Positions 55,008 through 63,599 of a stretch of DNA of 64,000 nt are shown here, piece after piece. Under the pieces are notes generated by a model. It saw only the letters and a list, made by a program, of their open reading frames with translations, did not search any database and was not told where the DNA came from. The DNA is from Paenibacillus bovis (GTDB lineage Bacteria > Bacillota > Bacilli > Paenibacillales > Paenibacillaceae), in NCBI RefSeq assembly GCF_001421015.2, contig NZ_CP013023.1, positions 62,001 through 126,000 of the forward strand, in the 5' to 3' direction. The number at the start of each line of letters is the position of its first letter. Position 1 is the stretch's first letter. The translations under genes and the position numbers were made by a program.

Positions 55008-56144
55008 TCAATGAAACGGGCAGCCGCCTCCATCCTGCGATCCGGTCTCGCTCCGCTCATATTTTTTATCCTGATAAAAGAAGTTCGGCGTCACTGTCCG
55101 ATTGGGATACGGACGATGGAAAATATGCGTAGTCGCCGGAGACATGGGCGGAATCAGCCATACCCAGTTCCCGGTCACTTCACGTCCGGCTGCCGCTTCG
55201 CGTTCTTCGAATTTCTGAAATTGGGAAGCTGCCGTGTGATGATCGACGATACTCACGCCTGTCTGCTTGTAGGAATGCAGAACAGCCGCATTCAATTCCA
55301 CAAGTGCACGATCCTGCCACAGCGTCGACTTGCTGACCGTGCTCAGCCCCATGATCCGGGCCATCACCGGCAGCAGATTATACCGGTGCTCATCGGCAAA
55401 GTTACGGGCACCAATTTCCGTACCCATATACCATCCGTTAAACGGAGCAGCCGTATATTGAATCCCGCCAATATTCAGCCGCATCTCGGACACAATGGGA
55501 ACAGCATACCATTTCAGCCCAAGCTCTGTAAATTCCGGATAATCCGGATGAATCATCGGCACTTCCAGTACATCCTGCGGCGGAATCTCGTACCACCGGG
55601 GCGCACCGTTATTCTCACTTATAACCAGCGGCAGCACATCAAAATCAGTCCCTGCCCCCTGCCAGCCCAGATGCTGACAGAACCGGGTGAACGACAGGGA
55701 CGATGAATCTCCGCGAATCCCCTGATCGGTCTCGTAACCGGCATACCGGATCAGCTGATGATTCCAGATACGTGTCTCCCGTCCATCCACATCACGCGGA
55801 CGGAAAATGGTGATCGTCGGACGGATTTTGCCACCATTGGTCGCATACCGGATATGCTCCAGCAGCTCGGCAGCAATCTGGTCGGTACCTTCCGCTTGCC
55901 GGGCATCGCGCACATCCAGATGATCCCAGAACAGCCTGCCAATACAGCGATTACTGTTGCGCCATGCCATTTTGGCACCATGACTGAGTTCTTCCAGCGT
56001 ATGGGTATAGATGCCGCTACGCTCAATTTCTTCATATATTTCCTCCAGCCGTGCGGCTGTCTGTTCTTCACTGTGACCCAGCTCCTGATAACATACACGG
56101 ATAAAGGATTCTGCTTCCTGAACAAGCGGATAAGTTACCGCCAT
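55008..56144 (-). CDS. nos: Bacterial nitric oxide synthase (oxygenase domain only)
   Basis: The 378-residue protein is a full-length bacterial NOS oxygenase. The haem-ligand Cys67 lies in [13 protein letters not shown], and Glu243 in [12 protein letters not shown] binds the arginine guanidinium. The pterin-side sequence [18 protein letters not shown] is intact. There is no reductase or calmodulin region, as in all Firmicute enzymes; a general flavodoxin or reductase must supply electrons. NO made by it protects against oxidants and some antibiotics in related species. The ATG at 56144 follows GAGGTGG; a GTG nine bases upstream is an alternative. It is on the same strand and upstream of the potassium channel gene. 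Confidence 0.96.
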   Translation of the reverse strand: MAVTYPLVQEAESFIRVCYQELGHSEEQTAARLEEIYEEIERSGIYTHTLEELSHGAKMAWRNSNRCIGRLFWDHLDVRDARQAEGTDQIAAELLEHIRYATNGGKIRPTITIFRPRDVDGRETRIWNHQLIRYAGYETDQGIRGDSSSLSFTRFCQHLGWQGAGTDFDVLPLVISENNGAPRWYEIPPQDVLEVPMIHPDYPEFTELGLKWYAVPIVSEMRLNIGGIQYTAAPFNGWYMGTEIGARNFADEHRYNLLPVMARIMGLSTVSKSTLWQDRALVELNAAVLHSYKQTGVSIVDHHTAASQFQKFEEREAAAGREVTGNWVWLIPPMSPATTHIFHRPYPNRTVTPNFFYQDKKYERSETGSQDGGGCPFH

Positions 56145-56375
56145 AGTGTCCACCTCATTATTTGATGAATTTCGCTTATCGGGCAGCTTCGCCCTGTTTA
56201 TACTTTTTACATACGGATGAACGGCTCTTCTGGATGAAAGCCGCTGTTATTCTATATTTGGGGATCAAACGAACTTACTTAATATAAGTGTCTATCCATT
56301 ATACGTGAACGCAAGGTGATCTGGCAGTAACCAGCGCAAACTGTCACAAAATCAGCACATAAAACAATAGCAAAA

Positions 56376-56410
56376 AGCCTGCCATGTAGCATCAATCTAC
56401 ACGGCAGGCT
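56376..56410 (-). terminator. Terminator of dps
   Basis: AGCCTGCCATGTAG and CTACACGGCAGGCT form a stem with one mismatch and a 7-nt loop, with TTTTTG on the minus strand, about 115 bp past the dps stop. The 235 bp between it and the nos start hold no gene, only the nos promoter region. Confidence 0.75.
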
Positions 56411-56523
56411 GGTATGGGGTAATCTATATGCGCAGCATTGATCATCATGGGGTATGAACCGGGCTGCTTTAGTTATTTGCTGTATAACAAGGGGGCTTGG
56501 TACAGACAGTGGACACTACGGGA

Positions 56524-57006
56524 TTAACGGCCCAGGTAAGCGTTCAGCATCCATGCAGCTTTTTCCACTTCACCACGGATACCGGTCAACAGGTCAGCTG
56601 TAGGTTGATCAGCAAGCTCTTCAGCCAGTGTGATCGCTTCGCTCATCTCGCCAGCCAGTGTAGCAAAGTCTTCTACGACCGAAGTTACCATCTGGTTAGC
56701 AGATTCGCTGCCTGTTGCTTCCAACAGTGTGGACAGCTCCAGCTGTTCTTTGATTGTAGCGACCGGACGGCCACCGATAGCCAGCAGGCGCTCTGCCACA
56801 TCATCCATATACACAGTTACCTGAGTGTACAGTTCTTCGAATTTGGCATGCAGGGTGTAGAAATTCTCGCCTTTTACATACCAGTGGAAGTTATGCAGCT
56901 TGGTGTACAACACAGACCAGTTGGCGATTTGGATATTCAGTGCATTATAGAGGGAATCGATCTGTGTTGTCTCGGATGTATGGGTTTGGTTATTTACAGT
57001 TGTCAT
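56524..57006 (-). CDS. dps: Dps/ferritin-like DNA-protection protein
   Basis: The 160-residue protein has the intersubunit ferroxidase residues of Dps: His41 (KLHNFHWYVKG), His53 (FYTLHAKFEELY), and Asp68/Asp69 with Glu72 (YMDDVAERLLAIGG). It forms a 12-mer that oxidises iron with peroxide and stores it, protecting DNA. The N-terminal tail is short and uncharged, so direct DNA binding may be weak. AGAGGAATTAACC precedes the ATG. A PerR/Fur-like 7-1-7 box overlaps the promoter region, which would place it under peroxide control like mrgA. Confidence 0.95.
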   Translation of the reverse strand: MTTVNNQTHTSETTQIDSLYNALNIQIANWSVLYTKLHNFHWYVKGENFYTLHAKFEELYTQVTVYMDDVAERLLAIGGRPVATIKEQLELSTLLEATGSESANQMVTSVVEDFATLAGEMSEAITLAEELADQPTADLLTGIRGEVEKAAWMLNAYLGR

Positions 57007-57035
57007 GGTTAATTCCTCTTTTCTTTATTTTAAAT

Positions 57036-57050
57036 TTAGACTTATTCTAA
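57036..57050. promoter_or_regulatory. PerR/Fur-type 7-1-7 operator upstream of dps
   Basis: TTAGACT-T-ATTCTAA is a 7-1-7 inverted repeat with one mismatched pair. It is close to the PerR consensus TTATAAT-N-ATTATAA and lies 30-44 bp before the dps start. PerR, Fur and Zur boxes are alike, but dps/mrgA genes of Firmicutes are usually PerR-controlled, which favours that reading. Confidence 0.6.
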
Positions 57051-57146
57051 TTCCTGATATAATCATAACAGATCATTTGATATTTGGCTAGTGCTTTTTT
57101 ATATTTTCATAGCAGTTTCTGAAAAGGTTGTCTGGCCGCCTCCAAA

Positions 57147-57914
57147 TCAGCTGTAGGCAGCCAGCGGTGCGAGCCACACCATACCGGTACCACGGTATAC
57201 GTTGACCAGTCCTTCACCGGAAGCTGCCGATCCCAGACGCGTTTTACCGGAGCGCTCTACCGTAAAGTTCAGCGAATTCGACCACATCATCGCAAAGTTG
57301 CCGTCTACTTTGAGTTCATCATTTTGCAGCTCGACAACAACAGCCTCTTCGGATGGAATCGGCGCTTCCAGAGCGATCACCCCTTTGCCGCTGGCGCTCA
57401 TATTGAACAATCCTTCTCCGCCAAGTACAGCCGAGGACAGATTGCTGCGCGCTGTCACGCCGATCCGCAGTGATGTCTCGCAGGCCAGGAACAGTCCGTC
57501 TTCGATCACGACCTCATCATTATCCACATCAATCAGCCAAATATACTTGTACGTAGGCTCTAGCAGAATCGTACCTGTTCCTTTATAAAGAGGCTTAATC
57601 GCTCCCGTGCCACTTGCCGCTCCGCCAAAAAAGCTGCGTACAGCTCCACCAGCGTCCTTGATCCCTGTCGTCATCTCCATGCGGCCGACCGTATACTGCA
57701 TAGCGCCTGCTTTCATCATAATCTCGCTGTTGTTCAGTTCGATCATAAGCTGCTTGCGATGCATATTGCTGTGGGACATATAATACTGCGCCGTAGCGTC
57801 CGTTACCGAGGTGGTACTCAGATCCTTTATGTATTCCAGTACTGTGAAGCTGCCCAGTTTTTCCTTGATCACCGTATTGCTGTTATCCAGCAGATTATTA
57901 ATAACAAACGTCAT
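57147..57914 (-). CDS. AIM24 family protein
   Basis: The 255-residue protein matches the AIM24 beta-rich fold: GAMQYTVGRMEMTTG, GTGTILLEPTYKYIWLIDV, IEDGLFLACETSLRIGV, GGEGLFNMSASGKGVIALEA and GEGLVNVYRGTGMVWLAP. Glycine-rich turns recur about every 40 residues, giving a trimeric barrel-like structure in related proteins. Bacterial AIM24 proteins have no defined activity. AAGGAGTG precedes the ATG. It is a single gene upstream of dps on the same strand. I see no terminator between them, and the dps operator lies in the gap. Confidence 0.85.
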   Translation of the reverse strand: MTFVINNLLDNSNTVIKEKLGSFTVLEYIKDLSTTSVTDATAQYYMSHSNMHRKQLMIELNNSEIMMKAGAMQYTVGRMEMTTGIKDAGGAVRSFFGGAASGTGAIKPLYKGTGTILLEPTYKYIWLIDVDNDEVVIEDGLFLACETSLRIGVTARSNLSSAVLGGEGLFNMSASGKGVIALEAPIPSEEAVVVELQNDELKVDGNFAMMWSNSLNFTVERSGKTRLGSAASGEGLVNVYRGTGMVWLAPLAAYS

Positions 57915-58381
57915 GTTAAATCACTCCTTCGGGATAATGGGATATACAGACATTGTATCGGGCTGAAGAGACAATAGCGAAGTATTCAGAGAACTTATTT
58001 CTATATTACCGGAAGTATATTCAGAAGTAATGTTGCGGATTTTAAAATTTCTTTCTTTTTGTCACAAATGAATGAATCGACAGCTTTCGACTGTATTCCT
58101 ATTGAAAAGTAACCTTCAATTCAAATGTAAGCGATTCCTTTTGCTGAATAACTAATCTGTCCTAGTGCTTTCAGTTCACCCCCTGGTCCAGCAGACCAAA
58201 AGCCCTGTCTGTCAACCGACAGATGGCAAATTGACTGCCGCCTACTTTTTCTCATACTATGGTAGAAGCGTAGTTTGCTTTGTGCAAACCAAACATCATG
58301 TTGGCCATGGAATTGAAGCTGTTGCAAACCAAGCCAGGTATTTGCCTTCTGTGCAAATACACATTTAAAGGAGGTCCATTC

Positions 58382-59218
58382 GTGGATATTATTTCAGCCA
58401 TTATTATGGGTATTATCGAAGGGCTCACCGAGTTCCTTCCCGTGTCCAGTACAGGTCATATGATCCTGACCGCTTTTTTGCTGGGACTGGACGAGAATTC
58501 CGAGCAGGTCAAATCATTTGAAATCGTTGTACAGCTCGGTGCCGTACTCGCCGTTGTAGTGCTGTACTGGCGTAAATTTATCGACATCTTGATGACCATT
58601 CCCGATCTGTTCCGTGGACGTCTCAAGCAGGACAATCGTCCGGGTGCTCCTCATCGTCTTAACATCTTACATATCGCACTGGCCATGCTGCCGGCTGTTG
58701 TAGTGGGACTGCTGCTGCATGATGTAATCAAAAAGTATCTGTTCGGCCCTCAGACGGTTGTCTACAGCCTCGTGGTCGGTGGTCTGCTGATGATCTATGC
58801 CGAGTGGCGCAAAGGCCGCAGTGCCGGCAATATGACCGTCGATGATATTACGTACAAGCAGGCTTTTGGTATCGGTCTGTTCCAGTGTCTGGCGCTGTGG
58901 CCGGGCTTCTCCCGTTCGGGATCGACGATTTCGGGTGGTATCCTGCTCGGCGTATCTCACGTCGCTGCAGCTGAATTTACCTTCCTGGTCTCTGTACCGG
59001 TTATGTTCGGTGCTACCGGCTATGATCTGTACAAGAGTGCCGAGTTCCTGAGCATGGATGACTTTGGATTCTTTGCTGCCGGATTTATCACGTCCTTTAT
59101 CGTGGCGATGATCGCGATCAAGACATTCCTGAATCTGCTCAAGCGTCTGTCCCTGACTGTATTCGCCATCTACCGTTTTGTACTGGCGATTGTATTCTTT
59201 ATCCTGCTGGCAATGTAA
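58382..59218 (+). CDS. uppP: Undecaprenyl-diphosphatase UppP/BacA
   Basis: The 278-residue membrane phosphatase has both active-site motifs: [16 protein letters not shown], with the catalytic Glu/Ser region, and [13 protein letters not shown], with the PGxSRSG phosphate loop. It recycles undecaprenyl diphosphate to the lipid carrier for cell-wall synthesis and confers bacitracin tolerance. The GTG at 58382 has a perfect AAAGGAGG site 7 nt upstream. A longer frame to 58280 has no site. It is a single gene with its own terminator. Confidence 0.95.
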   Translation: MDIISAIIMGIIEGLTEFLPVSSTGHMILTAFLLGLDENSEQVKSFEIVVQLGAVLAVVVLYWRKFIDILMTIPDLFRGRLKQDNRPGAPHRLNILHIALAMLPAVVVGLLLHDVIKKYLFGPQTVVYSLVVGGLLMIYAEWRKGRSAGNMTVDDITYKQAFGIGLFQCLALWPGFSRSGSTISGGILLGVSHVAAAEFTFLVSVPVMFGATGYDLYKSAEFLSMDDFGFFAAGFITSFIVAMIAIKTFLNLLKRLSLTVFAIYRFVLAIVFFILLAM

Positions 59219-59221
59219 AAT

Positions 59222-59257
59222 GCAGCACGCTGGTCATGTCAATGGCCGGTGTGCTGT
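59222..59257 (+). terminator. Terminator of uppP
   Basis: GCAGCAC and GTGCTGT close a stem with an inner TGGTCAT/ATGGCC part, followed by a run of nine T, directly after the uppP stop. Confidence 0.85.
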
Positions 59258-59407
59258 ATTTTTTTTTACCTTTAGGGGATGTAAATTGCCTGTCTGCCGA
59301 AAAACGAAACAAAAAGAACATTGGTTTTTGAAACGATATCCTGTAGAATACGTATAACTTTAATTAATGTCATTTTTGTGCCTGAGCGGCACTTGAATTA
59401 CGATAAC

Positions 59408-59424
59408 GGACGGTCTAACCGTCC
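59408..59424 (+). promoter_or_regulatory. Hairpin in the leader of the small protein gene
   Basis: GGACGGT-CTA-ACCGTCC is a perfect 7-bp stem with a 3-nt loop, about 20 nt before the start of the next gene and just before its GGGAG site. A similar hairpin precedes the following gene. It may influence translation or mRNA stability; no known riboswitch class is recognised. Confidence 0.4.
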
Positions 59425-59444
59425 CGACAAATGGGAGATGCTAC

Positions 59445-59816
59445 TTGGATAATTTACCTTCACGAAGGCGGCAGATGAGTGCACTGCTCTTTAGCCTGAT
59501 CATGCTGCTGTTTTGTCTGCCGTTTCAATCGACAGACGAGACAGATTATGATTTTGCCGTAACCAACGGTATCAATCCGTGCAATATGTCATTCGGAACG
59601 GCACGTTACGCCTGCAATACAGATGACGGCAATCCTTTGCCCAATCTGCCGGCGCTCATGTCGTTGACTGCCCTTTTTGCGGGCATGACACGGATTGTAG
59701 CGATAGACCGCACTCATCTGCTTTCCTCTATACCCCTTCTGCTTAAGCGTCTGCTTCTGGCTGCGCTCAAGTACCGGTCCAATTACATGGATGATTTGCC
59801 CGTGCGTTATTCATAG
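59445..59816 (+). CDS. Small membrane protein of unknown function
   Basis: The 123-residue product starts at a TTG preceded by GGGAGATGC. It has an N-terminal hydrophobic helix (about 11-28, LLFSLIMLLFCLPF) and a second hydrophobic stretch around LMSLTALFAGM. Two Cys residues (PCNMSF, RYACNTD) face the same side and could form a disulfide. I do not recognise a family. It lies about 95 nt upstream of the CNNM-type gene on the same strand and may be co-transcribed with it. Confidence 0.4.
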   Translation: MDNLPSRRRQMSALLFSLIMLLFCLPFQSTDETDYDFAVTNGINPCNMSFGTARYACNTDDGNPLPNLPALMSLTALFAGMTRIVAIDRTHLLSSIPLLLKRLLLAALKYRSNYMDDLPVRYS

Positions 59817-59838
59817 CGAAACGTATGGTCGTAACGAA

Positions 59839-59895
59839 GCCGTCCAATGACGGCAGCTTATCCTAACTCAAATTGTATCGGTGCGCACAGCGCAC
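59839..59895 (+). promoter_or_regulatory. Two small hairpins upstream of the CNNM/CorC gene
   Basis: GCCGTC-CAAT-GACGGC (59839-59854) and GTGCGC-ACA-GCGCAC (59881-59895) are perfect stems. The second ends one base before the GAAGGGAGAG ribosome site of the next gene, so it is placed to affect translation start. Confidence 0.4.
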
Positions 59896-59912
59896 GAAGG
59901 GAGAGAATTTTT

Positions 59913-61253
59913 TTGTCAGACGGTGGTATAAATATAGGTCTTAATCTGACCTTGTTCGTTATTTTGATTATTTTCACGGCGTTTTTCGTTGTAGTGGAAT
60001 TTGCTATTGTAAAGGTACGTCCGAGCCGGATCGATCAGCTCATTGCCGAGGGTAACAAAAAAGCCCGCTCAGCCAAGGAAGTAATATCCAATCTGGATGC
60101 TTACCTGTCTACGTGTCAGCTGGGGATTACCATCACGGCGCTCGGTCTTGGTATGCTCGGGGAGCCGACTGTTGAAGCGGTACTGGAACCGGTATTCCAC
60201 GATCTGAACGTGCCTGCGGCATTATCACATATTCTGTCGTACGCGATTGCTCTTATTCTGGTTACCTATTTCCACGTTGTTGTTGGTGAATTGACACCGA
60301 AAACCGTCGCTTTGCGCAAAGCCGAGCTGGTTACACTGTATACAGCACGCCCGATCATTATTTTCAACCGCATCATGTACCCGTTCATCTGGTTGCTCAA
60401 TGGATCGGCGAACGCACTCTGTCGCATGATCGGTCTGAAGCCTGCCAGCGAGAATGAAGAAGCCCACTCCGAAGAAGAACTTCAGATCATTCTGAACGAG
60501 AGCTACGAGAGCGGCAAGATTAACCAGAGCGAATTTGGCTATGTTAGCCGTATCTTTGCTTTTGATGAGATGATCGCCAAGGAACTGATGGTACCGCGTA
60601 CCGATATGGTCTGTCTGTTTACCGATAAATCCCCTGCAGAGAATCGCGAGATTATCCGCAGAGAACAGTACACCCGTTTCCCGGTTGCCGAAGGCAGCAA
60701 GGATAATATCGTCGGTATGATCAACACCAAGCAGTTCTTCCTCGCTGCCGAAGAGCAGGCGAATCTGCATGTGGCTTCCTTGATTCATCCGGTCATGTCG
60801 GTATCCGAGACGATTCCGGTCAAAGACCTGCTGAAACGGATGCAGCTGGAAGGCACGCATATTGCGATTCTGGTCGACGAGTACGGTGGTACATCCGGTA
60901 TGATTACGATCGAGGATATTCTGGAAGAGATCGTCGGCGAGATCCGCGACGAGTTCGATGCGGACGAAGAAGATGAGATTCAGCGTATTGACGAGAACCA
61001 TCTGATTGTGGACGGTAAAGTATTTATCAACCGGGTCAACGATATTCTCAATATTGAACTGGACGATGAAGAACTTGATACAATCGGTGGCTGGTTATAT
61101 GGACAGCGTCCCGACCTTCCGGCAGGTGCCGTGTACGAATTCGAGAATCTGAGTATTCGCGTTCTGCGCCGCGGTGTACGTCGTTACCGCAAGCTGGAAA
61201 TCACCCGTAATCCGGTCGCTTCCAAAGAAGAGACCCATGAAGAAAATGAATAA
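59913..61253 (+). CDS. CNNM/CorC-HlyC family membrane transporter (hemolysin-like)
   Basis: The 446-residue protein has a CNNM (DUF21) membrane domain with four or so helices (about 1-190: NLTLFVILIIFTAFFVVVEFAIVKVRPSRIDQL). A pair of CBS domains follows (about 205-335: MVPRTDMVCLFTDKS, YTRFPVAEGSKDNIVGMI, HIAILVDEYGGTSGMITIEDILEEIVGEI), then a C-terminal CorC_HlyC domain (about 350-430). Such proteins move or sense Mg2+ or Co2+, with ATP or Mg-nucleotide binding at the CBS pair; hemolysin is a historic name. The TTG at 59913 follows GAAGGGAGAG; a longer frame to 59847 is not supported. Confidence 0.92.
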   Translation: MSDGGINIGLNLTLFVILIIFTAFFVVVEFAIVKVRPSRIDQLIAEGNKKARSAKEVISNLDAYLSTCQLGITITALGLGMLGEPTVEAVLEPVFHDLNVPAALSHILSYAIALILVTYFHVVVGELTPKTVALRKAELVTLYTARPIIIFNRIMYPFIWLLNGSANALCRMIGLKPASENEEAHSEEELQIILNESYESGKINQSEFGYVSRIFAFDEMIAKELMVPRTDMVCLFTDKSPAENREIIRREQYTRFPVAEGSKDNIVGMINTKQFFLAAEEQANLHVASLIHPVMSVSETIPVKDLLKRMQLEGTHIAILVDEYGGTSGMITIEDILEEIVGEIRDEFDADEEDEIQRIDENHLIVDGKVFINRVNDILNIELDDEELDTIGGWLYGQRPDLPAGAVYEFENLSIRVLRRGVRRYRKLEITRNPVASKEETHEENE

Positions 61254-61335
61254 CAGTCATCATATCGACGGGGTTACTGCTTGCAGGATCTGAATCCTTT
61301 CGGTACCGATGATATTGAATACAACGCACCATCCA

Positions 61336-61371
61336 AAAAGGCGCTTCCCGATTTTCGGTGAAGCGCCTTTT
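61336..61371. terminator. Bidirectional terminator between the CNNM and TrpD2-like genes
   Basis: AAAAGGCGCTTC and GAAGCGCCTTTT with an inner CCG/CGG pair form a strong hairpin. It ends the CNNM transcript (plus) and the ANTAR-TrpD2 transcript (minus). No gene lies in 61372-61479. Confidence 0.85.
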
Positions 61372-61479
61372 GGCGTGATATGGAGCAGTCAGGAAGACTA
61401 CAGATTTGGGATATTGAAAGGTATAGATATATAGAGCCTTGCCTGGTCCATAGATACGCTCGCTGGCAGACGGCATCTT

Positions 61480-62544
61480 TTAATGAATACTGCCGGTTGG
61501 CAGCATATTCGGCTGCTCTCCACGCATCAAGCTGCTCCACCGCAGATACAATTGGCGGGCTTGTCCGCTTTCCAGCAGGACTTTGGCATCGTAGACTCCC
61601 TGCTCAATCGAATCGGATCTGCCGGCCAGGTAGAGACGGTAAGCGCTATTCAGCAGCACCTGATGGATAAAGGCCCGATCAGCTGTACCGGTCAGCACCT
61701 GCTCGGTTACACGGATCTGCGCCGCTGCGGTCCAGTCCATTTCCGGTACGGACATATCGAGAAAGTAGGCTTCGGGATCAATGATCTCCAATTGGGCCTC
61801 TCCATTCTCTACCCGGTAGGTACGGGTCGGACGGTCGATAAACAAATCTTCCGATCCTTCCGGACCCTGTACGATAAAAGCTCGCTCATAATCCAGCCGC
61901 AGCAGCAGTTTGGACATCCGCTCAAAAAAGGTATTATGAAAAACGCCATAAACCAGATAAGGCGCCTGACTGTAATTCATCAGCTTCTCCGCTGTGTTGA
62001 GCACGGTACGCACACCGATTTCTTCACGCAGCACTCGCAGATCGCCAAGCGGCGGACACCACTGCTCCGCTGCGACGAACAACAACCCGGTCTCATCTGC
62101 TGCATGCAGCGCCTGATCACGGGTCAGCTGCTGTGTATCCACACCCATTTCCCGCAGCAGTACCGGCAGGGTTACGCCCCATTTGGGTGGCAGCGGCTCA
62201 CTGCCGTGCAGGGTGACCGGTACGCCTGCCGCTGCCAGAACAAAAGAAGTGGCGAACCCGGCAATAAAGGATTTGAGCCGTCCATCATATGGACCGGCAC
62301 AATCCAGCCCGCCTCGGCGAAGAGGTGTACGCCTGGAGAGTTGACGGCATACATCTACAAAAGCCTGCAATTCATCGACATTCTCCATTTTCATGCGTTC
62401 TGCCATAAAGAAGGCACCGATCTGCACATCGGAGGCCTGTCTGTTCATTATCATGCTGGCGACATGCAGTGATTCTTCGTAATTCAGATCACGGGAACCA
62501 CGTTTGCCGCGCCCGACTTCCTTGAGTATCTCGGTCATATTCAT
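61480..62544 (-). CDS. TrpD2/YbiB-like anthranilate phosphoribosyltransferase homolog
   Basis: The 354-residue protein has the TrpD fold: an N-terminal helical cap (LNYEESLHVASMIMNRQASDVQIGAFFMAERMKMEN) and a Rossmann-like body (DCAGPYDGRLKSFIAGFATSFVLAAAGVPVTLHGSEPLPPKWG). The PRPP-binding GTGGD of true TrpD is replaced by GPYDGR, as in TrpD2 proteins, which lack transferase activity and in one case bind nucleic acid. The gene follows the ANTAR regulator by 20 nt, and AAGGAGG precedes its ATG. That pairing beside nir genes suggests a link to nitrogen control or molybdopterin or RNA biology. The role is unknown. Confidence 0.78.
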   Translation of the reverse strand: MNMTEILKEVGRGKRGSRDLNYEESLHVASMIMNRQASDVQIGAFFMAERMKMENVDELQAFVDVCRQLSRRTPLRRGGLDCAGPYDGRLKSFIAGFATSFVLAAAGVPVTLHGSEPLPPKWGVTLPVLLREMGVDTQQLTRDQALHAADETGLLFVAAEQWCPPLGDLRVLREEIGVRTVLNTAEKLMNYSQAPYLVYGVFHNTFFERMSKLLLRLDYERAFIVQGPEGSEDLFIDRPTRTYRVENGEAQLEIIDPEAYFLDMSVPEMDWTAAAQIRVTEQVLTGTADRAFIHQVLLNSAYRLYLAGRSDSIEQGVYDAKVLLESGQARQLYLRWSSLMRGEQPNMLPTGSIH

Positions 62545-62564
62545 GTCAGATTCCTCCTTCTGCG

Positions 62565-63164
62565 TTACGATTGCAGCAGCTGATGGGCTTTGACGATTGC
62601 TGTTGCCACGTCGACCATGCGTTTGCGTTCATTCATGGCCTTTTTGCGAAGCAGATCATACGCTTCCGCTTCGGAAATGTTTTTCATGTCTGCCAGGATA
62701 CCTTTGGCCATATCAATCCATTTGCGTTCTTCTAGCCGGGACTGGAGCTGCTTGCGCTCACTGGCCCACTGCTGACGCTCCATGCACTGTTTGGCGGCAA
62801 AATGCAGTGCCCAGTGCAGCTCACGATCACGCATGGAGGGAGTCAGAATACCATCGATCGCAATCTCGGTCTCGCAGGCTTCTGCCGAGGAAGAGGCTGT
62901 CTGCGGACTGCACCACCACAGTACGGGTATGGGCCGGGATTGCGACAGGAGCTTTTCCCATTCGGGAATCTCCTCGATCGGAAGATCCAGTACTGCGGCA
63001 TCCGCTTCACCGAGCAGCCGGAGCACACGAGCCGAGCTGTCTCCATCTGCAATCTGTACCTGATAACCGTTCTCTTCCAGCATTATCTCGGGAAACAAGC
63101 CCGATGTCGCCTGATCCGGATCATTTATGATATTTTCCATTCGAATAACGAGTAAGGAACGCAT
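62565..63164 (-). CDS. ANTAR-domain RNA-binding antiterminator with degenerate receiver (NasT-like)
   Basis: The 199-residue protein has an N-terminal receiver-like fold (1-115) and a C-terminal ANTAR domain (about 135-195: QLQSRLEERKWIDMAKGILADMKNISEAEAYDLLRKKAMNERKRMVDVATAIV), the three-helix RNA-binding unit. The receiver lacks the paired acids at the end of strand 1 and the conserved Lys, so it is probably not phosphorylated and senses something else, or acts with a partner. NasT-type proteins bind two hexaloop hairpins and block termination in nitrate or nitrite operons. It diverges from nirB, whose leader carries exactly such hairpins. Confidence 0.88.
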   Translation of the reverse strand: MRSLLVIRMENIINDPDQATSGLFPEIMLEENGYQVQIADGDSSARVLRLLGEADAAVLDLPIEEIPEWEKLLSQSRPIPVLWWCSPQTASSSAEACETEIAIDGILTPSMRDRELHWALHFAAKQCMERQQWASERKQLQSRLEERKWIDMAKGILADMKNISEAEAYDLLRKKAMNERKRMVDVATAIVKAHQLLQS

Positions 63165-63334
63165 TATACAGATACTCCCTCCTGTCCCGGTCTATCTATA
63201 CAGCAGAAAAGGTTACATGTTATTGAAGAATAAGCTTTTATAGGGATGAATACATGTTTGAAACGAAATGAAATCGATCATTTTCTATTTTTCATGTAAA
63301 CATAATTAACTTATAATTTCAAATAAAATTTTTA

Positions 63335-63351
63335 TGTTATTTATATTGACA
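63335..63351. promoter_or_regulatory. TnrA/GlnR-type nitrogen box (TGTTA-N7-TGACA)
   Basis: TGTTATTTATATTGACA matches the TGTNA-N7-TNACA consensus of TnrA and GlnR at every specified position. Its right half is the -35 hexamer of the nirB promoter, so a protein bound here would block RNA polymerase, suggesting repression under good nitrogen supply. Confidence 0.75.
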
Positions 63352-63374
63352 CGTAGTTACACATGTCTTATAGT
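63346..63374 (+). promoter_or_regulatory. Sigma-A promoter of nirB
   Basis: TTGACA-N17-TATAGT is a near-consensus vegetative promoter. The expected start is near 63381, giving a 220-nt leader before nirB that contains the ANTAR hairpins and the terminator. Confidence 0.8.
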
Positions 63375-63393
63375 TAGCGCATAAGTAACGAGA

Positions 63394-63437
63394 GGATACA
63401 ATGATGTATCTGATAGGACGGCAATGAAGCCTGTTCC
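63394..63437 (+). promoter_or_regulatory. Tandem hexaloop hairpins, candidate ANTAR target RNA
   Basis: Hairpin 1 is GATAC-AATGAT-GTATC (63395-63410). Hairpin 2 is GGAC-GGC-AATGAA-GCC-T-GTTCC (63416-63437), with a bulge. Both loops are six nucleotides with A at position 1 and G at position 4, the pattern required by ANTAR proteins, and a 5-nt linker separates the stems. The 3' half of hairpin 2 is also the 5' arm of the terminator below, so the two structures exclude each other. Confidence 0.78.
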
Positions 63438-63494
63438 GTTATACTGCATGCTGCGCCATATCTGCGCCTGCCTGCCGTGTAACCGGACAGGCTT
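63427..63494 (+). terminator. Regulated leader terminator of nirB
   Basis: AAGCCTGTTCCGTTA (63427-63441) pairs with TAACCGGACAGGCTT (63480-63494) with small bulges, followed by TTTATTTT. It lies 105 bp before the nirB start and overlaps ANTAR hairpin 2, so antiterminator binding should prevent its formation. Confidence 0.8.
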
Positions 63495-63599
63495 TTTATT
63501 TTATCCGCTCATCTCATCTGTCGTCCGTTCAGTCCGCACGCAGTCGCTTAGCCACAGAAAAAAGATAGATAAATGAAATACCTGGAGGGAGAGATTCGG

